64,000 nucleotides of DNA, from positions 62,001 to 126,000 of the forward strand of contig JAVTVY010051708.1 of NCBI GenBank assembly GCA_036873755.1, in the 5' to 3' direction. The DNA comes from Hanleya hanleyi. Its lineage: Eukaryota > Mollusca > Polyplacophora > Lepidopleurida > Hanleyidae. Each line of letters begins with the position of its first letter. Position 1 is the first letter of the stretch. Under the pieces are notes generated by a model. The model made no database searches, was not told where the DNA came from, and was given only the letters and a program-made list of their open reading frames with translations. Below, piece after piece: positions 36,801 to 48,800 of this stretch. Both the position numbers and the translations under genes were made by a program.

Positions 36801-39800
36801 GTGGAGTAAGCTAGAGTCCACTGTGGTCTGGTACACCTGCAGAAAGCACAAACATATCGACCATGGTATAGTAAGCTACCATACACCTGCAGAAAGTACA
36901 AACATATCGACCATGGTATAGTAAGCTATCGTCCACTGTCAGCTGATATACCTGTAGAACACATACACATATATACCCTGGTAAGAGTAAGGTATCGTCC
37001 ACCGTCGTCTGGTATACCTGTTGAACACATACATATATAGACCCTGGTAGAATAAGCTATCGTTCACTGCCGCCTGGTATACCTATAGAGCACACACACA
37101 CGTTATTGGAATCCGACAAAAGATTTGAACGTGTTACACGTGCTGATACTGTCTTTTCTTGCAGAATTACCAGTAATGACTGTTCAAAATGTTCGCCCTG
37201 TGCAAGAACAGTATTGATTTCTGTATCATTTGTACCTCATTGTTGCATAGTAGATATTATACAATTATTGCATGTTATAGAGTGGGACATCACGATTTGT
37301 CAGCTCGAGACAAGTGATGTACAACGAGCGCGCAGCGCGAGTTGTACATCACTTGTCGAGAGCTGACAAATCGTGATGTCCCACTCTATAACATGCAATA
37401 GTTGTTTTATTATACCGAATGTCATATTTGAATAAAATGGGACTTTATAATCATGTGAATGAGGACCGTACGGTGAAATAAGCATATCGTGTTCAACACT
37501 GCGCGGACCGTTGTTAATTTCAAAACGCCGTGTCAAGATCAACTGTTCGACCTCGGCTTGTTTGTCGACTCAATCGCATAATTTGGAAGAGTAACGTTAT
37601 CGGTGATCTTACGTACCTTTTCAAAAGATGTCAAATTTATTTCAGTCAATTATCAAATCACATTCACCAATTTCTATCACCAACGGGCCGACGTATACAC
37701 GTCAGGCCGACATATACACATCAATCTTCGTTTCGGGGAGTATGTTGGCGCGCGCGCTATGGGAGGCAACTCTAGCTTGGTCCGACAGATGTCGCCGTGG
37801 AATAAATGTCATGTCCAACGCTCTGCCGTGGTACATGACATTTATTCAACGGTAAGGCAAGATATGACTGCATAATCACTGAACATCACGATTTGTAGAA
37901 TGACACGTGACAGGCTGTCAACCAATGAAAACATTACGAATTTACATGAGGTATAATAATATGAGGTGTCAGCGGAAGGGTGTATACGTTTCAGGAAGGG
38001 TTGCCTGAATAACTATTTTAAGCCTTGTTATCTTATAGCAAAAATATTGAAAAAGGACTATCATTTAGAACTAATGGTACAACGGACAAATTCAGCAGGT
38101 CTTTTCAGTTACGAAACTGTCCGCATTTTGCTACTGCACTGCGAACAACGCGCCACAACAAGCAACATCAATCCAGTTTGATCTGTTTCGTTGGAAACCA
38201 ACTTTTATTTTCGGAACAAATGACACCTTTTGTCGAACACTTCAGCGAAAATGATGCACTATGGCTTTATCCCATTAAATTTTGACAAGTGGTCGGAGTT
38301 ATTCCATAAATATAGAGATATGGTCAGCTGAACTTCTCGAAGCGAGAGCGTTGTCTCCAATCGCACGTAAGCTTTTTTATATACCCGAGTAGCTCAGAGT
38401 GTATGAGTTTTAACCAATCACAATCCCGATATTGAATACAATTTTGCTTGTGGGATAATAAAGAAATATATGGTGTGAGATATGATAGATAGGTAATGAA
38501 TATGATACAATGAGAGTGATGGAATAACAAGGAATGATCCTTGAGACAAACGTATTGGAATCCCAATAGGTGGCGCTTTTGACTGCAATTTCAAACCGAC
38601 CAATCACATCGGTGTTTCGCAGGAAGATGTATTGTCAGCCTATAAAGATCGAAGTAAAATTTTCTGACTGGACAACTGATCTGGTTTGGCAAAAGATACA
38701 CAAACCCATAATATTTTACCTATAATATTAGATGGCTAGTCATAGAACCAGTCTGAAATGATAAAAATCTCGAATGGAAAAATGTGTACTAATGCGTTTA
38801 AATTATCCTAATTTAGCTGAAATATATCAACAGCGTTAGTTTCAGATGCTCTAATTTGACCGCCATTTCGACTTTTCTCCCGTGATGCTTCTCGCGGATG
38901 ATCACACAAGTAAGCGTGAGATCATGATGGAAGGACTAGGGTTGCTGGTAGGACGGAAGTGAAATATTTTCTCCGGTCATAGTCAAATATATATTATGTA
39001 TATGACTTACCAGGTTATCAAAGACGATAGCATCAGTGTTTGACATCTTATGGATAGTGGATGTAAGCTTGGTCCAGGAGAGCTTCTGTTTCCCGTGGAT
39101 CTCTAGTGTTCCTCCGGGCATAAGGATGATGCCTTTCTGGTCGTCATCCTCCGTAAACTTGGGCGCCGTGCCTCTATCACCTTCGCACAAGTTTACAATA
39201 TGTTTCATGCGAAATTCCCAAATATTTCCCAACATGCAATTAGTGGATTCCTCTCAGAATTATTCCCTCCGTAATCCATGAGTTGTATAAATTAAATACT
39301 CAGTTATTCGCAGAACATTTCCATTTTCACAACTCTATCTCAAAAGATTTAGCCACAATTGCTGATATTATTCAAAAATATTTTACCTATTTGTGCTCAG
39401 TATGTTGGCCGCAATTCACTATCAGACGGACTGGGTATAGTCCTGTTGTACCCAACATGATTGGGTCAAAATGGAATCTGACCAAAAATATTTGGGTCCG
39501 TCACGTCTATGCCCAAACGTACGTGTTAAATTTAATCCGATTCTCAAAATAGTGAATTGGGTACATGGCAGTGAAATTGATTGCTCACAAGTCAAAAGCA
39601 TCGATGTATATTATAGGATAACTTCCAGTATTGATATATCGATATTCTTACCAGATTTACCGAATTTTTTATTTATGCAATTTCTCCGCAAAAACTGCAT
39701 GATAAATTAGTAAATCTTAATGTGATGTGAAAAATAAAATAGTTGTGCCGCTTTTCATTGCGGAAAAGCAGAAATTTTGAAGAAATATGACAAAAAATAT

Positions 39801-42800
39801 CACTTTTCTGGGACCCCGCATGGCCGCCATCTTGAATTTTATAATGATCCTCTGCTCTGGGGGTTATGCAAATAGGCTCAAAATGACCCCAATATGATAA
39901 ACTATAAAGTTCCGGAGTTTCAGCTCTCCATTTTTTGTTGTTCCAGAGATAGTTTGGCAGGGGGTGGGGAGGGGGGCATTTCGGACTCCCCCCAGGCCAG
40001 GTAGGGTTAAACAAATTAAATAATCTGGTGTTCACCAACTCTATATATCTACATTGGCGTCTGATTGGCTTAATAAACATTCTATTCTGTTCGATATCTA
40101 GCGTTCACGGTCAATGAATTTAACTTAATATGCTTTGTTTTCAGCGGGACGGGCTTTACATATCAGATTAATATGGGAGATTATGGTATAGGATCAAGCA
40201 AACTAAAAGAGAGGAGAGACAGAGATAGATGTGTCGATAATAGTCTCAACGTGATGTTTATTGAAAAGACAGCAAACGAAAGATAAGGGGATAATAATTC
40301 TTACCTGGACAGGTGTAAGTAAATAACTAACAAAAATAGAAGAAAGCTCACGAAGACTGAATCAGTAAAAGCTATAACAAAAGCTTGTCATGCACACAAA
40401 GCTGATCACAGAATGCCACAACCGCCCCCAATAGACGGACTTACCTGTCAGAGTAATGTGAGCTTTAGCGTCGAATTTACAGTTTTCACTACCGATATCC
40501 AGTCTTCCTTCGATAATTATACTACTGACGGTCAAATGATAGTCTCCAGACGGGTCCCACACCAGCTGACCAGTCGATGTTATAGTGATTGTCCGTAACC
40601 GGGGTGTGGTCTCATTGAGCAACACGGCGTCAGAGATAATCACATCGGCGTCGGTCACGGGCTTCTGTTTCATACAAATAATGACAGCTTCTGAAACTCT
40701 GAACCAGTCTTGGGACAACAACATAACCGGGCAATATACTCTTGACTAATAATCTGATTTATGAGAATGACATATATGAATCAATCCGAAATTCATTAAG
40801 CATTGATATGTTATCTCTCTACACTGCGAAAAAAATTGTGTTGAAGCCATTTTAGCACCAGAATTGTGTTGAAAATAACACAAATTGTGTAAGAATCAAC
40901 ACTAATTTGTATTGAACTCAACACAATTTTGTGTTGATATATTAAGTTTAACACAAAACCATGTTGATTTCAACACAATACATTTTGTGTTGAAGCCATT
41001 TTAGCACAAAATTGTGTTAAAACAACACAATATTTTTCCCAGTGTACCAGTTGTTGTTTCTTGTCTGTGTGCTTGTATTTTTGGGCTATGGGCGCCGGAA
41101 TTCTTTATGGATGATGGTTGTCTACTGATTGCCAGAGGCTGATTTTCTCAGACTCAAATGACAAAAGCTGAAACTTCTAAAGGCTTCATGATCGAGCATT
41201 TGAAAGTGAAATTCGAAGTTTAATCAGCACTACAAGTTGCACAGAATATAGCATGCATCAGGTGGCTGGTCAACAATGCGGAAGCCAGTTCGTGCTTCTA
41301 TCGAGTTCGGTAGACAGTTCATTTATGCTAAACAGTATGTGTATAAAAGCCTCCAGACATCTTAGACTTCGTCCCGCTCTTACCACGAACGCGGTGAGGT
41401 AATGGCGATCCTCTCGGAGAAGAACACATGTACAATGGGAAGATTGCACAGTAGGATCAGAAAATCGGCCGGAAGCCTTAGTTCTATCAGTCGATTGATT
41501 AAATGGGCAAAAACTGACAGACAGGAAGTGGCAGTCACAGAATCTGATTGGATATTTGGTGTTGTGCAAGCCCCCCATATATTACCGTTGAGAAAGAGAA
41601 CCGATAGCAAACATGAACATTTATCATGTGCTCGAGTATATATAGTGATCAAACCGAATTCATGGAAAATATGTGTTATTCTAGAGATAATATCAGGCTT
41701 ACTGTTGATATTATAAACACTCTGACAAACTTATTAATGATCCTGGCGCTGTAATTTTCCTTGAGTTTAAAAAGCTGTTGACAAACTAATGGGCAAAAGC
41801 TGTTCGAGTTTGGTGATGGTTTAGCAAATAGATGGAGACACCACGGAAAAGCACATACAGGTCTGACTTTCATCAGAATATTTTCCGGTCAATAGCGGCG
41901 TCTGACAGAGATGTCCTTTGCTTCCATATTTATTCCGTGTAGTTATAGGAAAAAGGTTATCAAAATCGTGTTTGTTGAAGGGATCGAGAAAAATCACAAA
42001 GAAGTGAGAATAACCCTGTATATGCTGATCCCTGTCCAATATAATATCAGCTGAACATTTAATATTTATTTACAAATGCTCTAAAAGCTTTCGGGATTAA
42101 AAATTAACGTAGGCAAGATCCAACGTGTACAGTTAGGTGGTATGGAATCTATAAATAGCGAAAAGATACAGTTTACTAGAGAAAAAGTAAATAGCTGACA
42201 CTTCTAGGAAGAACACTGGTCATAAAATATTAGCTATATCTAAACTAGTATGTATTTTTTTCTGTCTTACTTTCAATTATGACGTTGCAATGTTGACAAC
42301 CAAGCCAAACTGTGCGCCCCGCCGTGGTCTTCGAAAAAAAAATAAAATAAACGGCATGCCATGATCATTTTCTCCCGTTTTCTCGTGATCGCTAGACATA
42401 AGTCGAGATTGATGTGGTCAAATAGACTCCATTCTGTACCTGTTGTAACATATGTCACTTGGAGTTTAAGAAAACCTGATGACAGTCTAGATTTTAAGAC
42501 TGAACATATTTAAAAGACGATTTGTGCAGCATTTTTCTCACTTAATTGCATGCGGAACATGAATTCAAACATCTTAGACATACCGTATAGAATTTGACCT
42601 TTAAGAATAGGTCAACGTAATTCATATTCAACAGACTTCAGGTCCCTCATCAGTTGTATATGTGGTATAAATATGGACAATGTATATACAATCCTTCGTG
42701 AAATATTGTACTAAATAGAATATTACCTGGACAAAAAAGGCCAAGGTCAAACATCTTCGATAAACTTCTGGACTATCGTCAGATGTATATATAGTATGAA

Positions 42801-45800
42801 TTTGGAAAGCCTAGCTATATTTCTTCATGTTGTATCATAATAAATAGTATTTGACCTTAAAAAACGAGGGCAAGGTCCGTCAACTGGGTCAACTGGACCT
42901 AGTCAATCGCCAATTGCACATGTTATATGCATTTGGAGACCCTAGCTCTAATCCTTCAAAAATGTTGCAAATACAAGATTTTGGCCTTGATAAAATAGGT
43001 CACGGTCGGTTATTTTCAATAGGCTTCTGACCCATCACCAGTTGCATATATGCAGCATGACTATAAAGTGCCTGTTTATATTCCTTCTTGGGATATGGCG
43101 TTCACAAGAAAGACGGACGGGCAGACGGATGGACGTCCGCTCCGACGGACGGACGGACTTCCAGGAAGACGGACGGATGGACAGACGACACCGACGATGA
43201 AACTACCTTTAGGGCAAAATTGCCCGAGGTGTAAAAACACTCATCTGCAATGTAGAGATTTCTGTTTGCATCTTGTTGCGAAATTTATGAAAGAAGCGGT
43301 AAGCTTTGTTATCGATTAAAAAGAATCCCGTAAATGAAATATCTTGTTGAAGCACTGAATATCCTTGCTGGAAAAAGGTTTATCTATAAGTGCAAACATG
43401 ATGAGAAAAAAATTCATTACTCCAAGAGCTAAGGTATTTTAATCTTTTTTTTTTGTAAGACAAATGAATTACGTTTAAACCAAGGTTCTTTTAAGAGGAT
43501 GTTGGATGCCACAGCGTTTTTCTCGGTCAGCATTTTCTGTTTAATCTAAAAATTCGCATCTTGGTGGTGAAAGCTGCAGCGTGTTTTTTAATGACAAAAT
43601 CGATTTGCGAATTTTTCCACCAAATTGTCGTTGATATTGTTAGAAGGAAATACTATCAGCAGATATGTAACTGCGTCTCCATATTTGGCGACAAACTGAA
43701 GGTGATGAACTGGATCATACACAGACATGAAAAAAAGCTATATATAATTGGTTACCATGGTCTCACGCGATGATTTCGTACAAACTGAATATGGAAAAAA
43801 GTCGTAACAGTTCACATAAAATATCGACAGAATAATCTCGTGGATATCTTTATTTATACCAGTAGATTATTTCCAAGAATTCAGAAAGCTGACAACAGCC
43901 ATTGGATATTTAGCAATACCAAATATGACCATGGTCATCAGACTGTTGCCACTTGCTATAATTTTACTCTTTCTCCTTTTTTCGGCAGAATCTGCAATAT
44001 GTGTTTTTTTCTGCTACACAAGCGTCTAGTCCGTCATTCAATATTCAACCGTCGTCCATTAAAGAATTTCCGCGTCCATACTCCAAAGGCCTATTCCATA
44101 TAACAGCATTAGCAAGCACCAAATTAAAAAACAGCATTCATAGGCTAGTGTCTTGCAAGAGAGAAGCGGTCAACAGTTTTCAATGAAGCCGGCAAGACAT
44201 CATGATGTTTCAAAAATATCAAATCCGTATCGCTGATTCTTAAGCCATATTATTTTTTTTAATGCATCTCGGTCACGCTCCGATTGTTAATGTTCATATG
44301 AACTCCATGAGGATCTAGAAGCACATGGGTTCATACGGCATAGATCTTGCAAGCTACGATCGTATTTCGTTATCAGCATGCGATATGTATCGCCAAAATC
44401 GGAAAACTTTGAGTGGAGGTGCTTGGTGGGATAGCCCTGTTTTATAAGTTTCAGCAGTAATGCTTTGTGACATTTTGTTCTACTACAAACTGTATTTATT
44501 TAGTTTCCTGTAAGAAGTGTGGTCAACAGTATATTGGCAAGACCACCCAAAGACTCCATCTTAGGGTGAATGATCACAGAAAATCCCCCGGATGTAGAGA
44601 GATTGGGAGTTGGACGTGTTTTCACTTCGCTCCGAGAAATTTGTCTAATTCTGCGGATTTCAGCTGATCTTAGCTCTGGTTTTTGTGTAATATATTTTGT
44701 GAATACGTTTGGCAAATACCTGTGGTGAAAGTTTAGAATTATTTGTCAGTTTTTTGCTGTTCAGGGCGTTTTTCTGACTTAGTCAGTTTGGCCTGGTTTG
44801 GGAAGGCAGAGAGCCGCCATTACTGCCGTCTCGGTCTTTGTGACCGAGAGGATTGGTGTGTTTTTTTGTTCTCTGTCTCCCTCTTCTCTGTTTGTTCGCC
44901 GTCTGTAAATATTTCGTATTTTGCTGTTGTATATATATATCCTTGTTGACTTGATCTAGTTTGAAGTTGGTTCGTTTTTCGTTCGGTTTGACGTAGGTCG
45001 ATTTGCACATAAGTTTTGTGTAAATCGAGGTGGGTTGGATACATGTAACATACCGAAGTTATATTGCTGTGCATTGTAGGCTTAGCCCTGAGTGTACAGC
45101 TGTGTGCTAGCCTTTGTTCTCTGTTCTTTTGTTCCTCGTTGTAGCCAGGCAACTCGCTGGGTTTGGGACTTGGCTTTTGTTCTGCCTGGCCCTGAAGTCT
45201 CAGTGTATTGTTGTAAAGGTTGCAGTGTACGTCTTTGGAGTGAGGCTCCATCGGGGAGTATTCAATGTTTACTCGGTTGTGCGTGTCACTATTTGTAGTT
45301 GTAACCTATTTTTTTTTTTTTTTCACTATGGCCTTTAGAAAGTATGATAGGTCACTGAGCCTACAACTTAAAGGTCTAGAGAAAGCTAATGCGGAAGATA
45401 TATATCACGCATTGAAAGACACTGTTGGATCAGGACCGAAAATCCTTAAGGGTCTAGTACAGGTATCAAATACCTTGTAGAACGTCACACTGGCAAATGA
45501 AAATACCAAAACTCGCCTAGTGCTGGAAGGCATTCGCGTTAGAGATCAACGTGGCCATTTTGAGGAAATAGACTCAGGAAAATTGTTAGTAAAGATGAAA
45601 GGACCATGCGATTTTCCAGATTCTGCGATCAGAAGCGCTTTTGAGGTTTATGGTGATGTTCTCTCTGTACAAAAAGAGGTCTACTCTTTCGATATAGAGT
45701 TTGAGACAGGGGTTCGAAGAATTTGGATGACGAAATTCAAACGACCTCTTCCTTCTTCTATTTTTGTTGGAGGTATGAGACTTCCTGTATGGTATAACGA

Positions 45801-48800
45801 TCAAGTAAAAACATGTTATACTTGTGGTTCAGAAGATCACATGAACTGGAGGTGTCCTTTGAAAAATAAATGCCTGATCTGTCATCAGGAAGGACACTTT
45901 AAAAAAACCTTTCCAAAAACCAAACAGGTTTCTGGAGATACCGTAACTAACGGCGGAAAGGGTGGTTCCTCTGGTCCTCGCTCTGCTCCGCCCTTAGAAG
46001 TCCGAAGAGGACTTAACGCTATAGACCTAGGCCTGTGGAAGACTGTAGGCCCTGATGGCAAACCTATCAAACGTCATCAGGAGATAGTTGCCGCCGAGAG
46101 CAATGAGAAAACCCCAAACCGCTACGAGTGTCTCGATGACGCGATGGATGAAGGTTGTAATTCGGAAGATGAAGATGTCGGTGAGAGTGATGAAGATGTC
46201 AGTGAGAGTGAGGTTTGCGATGATGTAGAAGTCAAGTCAGGTGATCAGAAGGCATGTGATCAGAAGTCGATTTCTGATCAGACTGAAAGTGTTGACGTGG
46301 TATTAACTCCGGAAGTTGAATTGAAGGGTGACAACTTACCGGACACTGGTAGTGTTTCGGCACTTGTGCAGTCTGTAGATTCCTTCACTAATGCTATTCA
46401 CTCCGGTGTAGATGTAAACTTTACACCAAACGAGGAAGTACTGAAGGAGTTCACAGGAAAAGAAAGTAGTGAAGAGTCTTGTAGTAATAAAGCTACCTCG
46501 AATCAGGAAAAGAAGAATAAAGAGAATACCATAGATATCGAATCCGGCAAAGAGCCTAAAATGGTCGATGATACTCCCACTCCTACCAACGATACACCCA
46601 TGCATTCTGATGAGGAGTATCAGGAGTTTAATGATCGTCCATTAAAAGGCGAGACTTCCTTGAACCAAAGGTCGAAGGACTTGTTGGGACAAGAGAGAGA
46701 GAGAAAGAAGTTTATAAGAAGGAAAATAAAAAAGACAAGAGAGAACAAATGAGAAATAATAAGAAAGGTAAAAAAGGATTACCCAAAATAAAACGTACAT
46801 AATGGCTAAGCTAACCTTAAATATCTTGGCTTGGGCAGTTTTGTGTTTTATTTCTATATACAGACTAAAGATGGCTCAGCCACCAACTATCGTTCAGTGG
46901 AATTGCAGAGGAGTTTGGCCAAATTTAAATGAACTCCAATTATTAACTCAACATTATGAACCATCAGCTTTTTGTCTCAACGAGACCTTTCTGAAGAAAG
47001 CAGATAAAGATAAATTTAAATTTCGCCAATACACACCTTATCATTCCTACCCTTTAGAGGAAAATGGAAAAGCTACAGGCGGTTCTTCAATATTGGTTAA
47101 AATTGGTGTTTTACACAGTCCTGTTGATTTAGTGACAGATTTACAAGCTGTAGCAGTTCGTATTACCTTGAATTCTGTTTTCACATTATGCACGGTGTAC
47201 ATACCTTCTTCTGGTAATCTCCGGCTCAATGAACTTCAAGATCTTTACGATCAGCTCCCGAAACCTTGTTTAATGATGGGTGATTTTAACGGTCGTAATA
47301 TCCTCTGGGATACTGAAGACAATTGTAAAGGTAAACTTCTTGAAAATTTTATATCAAATAATTCTTTATGTATTTTTAATGATGGTTCTTATACACATTT
47401 GTCCTCGGCCCATGGAACCTATTCAGCATTGGATATCTCACTTTGCGACCTCCCTATTCTTGAAGAATTTTCTTGGTCTGTTCATGATGACCTTTGTGGA
47501 AGTGATCACTTTCCCACTGTCCTAAAAGCTGTTCATTCAGCTGATGACCCTCATTTCACAAGGTTTAATTTCAAGAAAGCAAACTGGCTCGAGTTTGAAA
47601 AGCTTTGTTCACAAAAACTACAATCAGTCTCCTTCGCTGATTCTTCAGATCCTATACAGCTATTCTCAGATATGTTGATAGAAATTGCCAACCAAACCAT
47701 TCCCACATCTTCAGGAGTTGCACATATTAAGAAACCTTGGTTTAATGATGACTGTAAAAAAGCAAGAAAATGTAGGAAGAAGGCTGAACGATATTTCCGC
47801 CGACATCCTAATCCTGAAAATTTGAAAGATCTCAGAGTTACAAGAGCTAAAGCTCGTAGAACCATGAAACAGAATAAACGTGATTCTTGGAGAAATTATG
47901 TTTCTAAGATAAATACTCATACTCCAATAACAAAAGTTTGGAATATGATCCAAAGAATAAAAGGTAAAAGCTCCAAGTCCAGCGTTCATCATCTCAACGA
48001 TGGAAATCAGGTGATTACTGACAAAGTAGAAATTGCAAATAAATTAGGAGAAACAATTGCCAAAAACTCTTCATCAGAAAATTATGTACCTAAATTTCAA
48101 AGTTTCCAAAAAGAGAAGAAAAAAATGAAATTAAATTCACTTCCGGTAACCGTGAAGGATATAACGCTTCGTTTCCAATTGAAGAACTTCATGCTTCTCT
48201 CACGAAAGCTCATGATTCTGCTGCAGGCCCTGATAATATTCATTATCAGCTTTTGAAACATCTACCGGAATCATCTCTAGAAATCTATTACGCATATTCA
48301 ATAGACTTTGGTATAGAGAAGAATTTCCTCCATCCTGGCACAATGCCATAGTTATACCAGTACCAAAGCCTGGTCGTGACCACACAGACCCTGGTAATTA
48401 TCGTCCGATTTCACTGACTAGTTGTGTCTGCAAAACAATGGAACGCATGATAAATGATCGCCTTGTTTGGTACCTGGAAACTGAAAAGAAACTTACTGAT
48501 ATTCAAACTGGTTTCCGAAAAAATAGAAGTACCATTGATCATTTAGTCAGATTAGATTCGTATGTTAAGAATTACAACACATATAAGGGAAGTGGGAAGA
48601 GGTGCCGACATACTGGCAGAGCCACATGACTTTACAGTATAGTCTTCCGGTTAACGTATTCTAAAGCACATACCAAGGATCTAACGATTCGTGATATGTG
48701 TTGTATCTCAGGTACGCTTTTATTGTACCTGTTCATGTGGCAACTTGGATGATATGACCACACGGCCCCGAGCACCGGCATAAGCGGTATTAGATACAAA

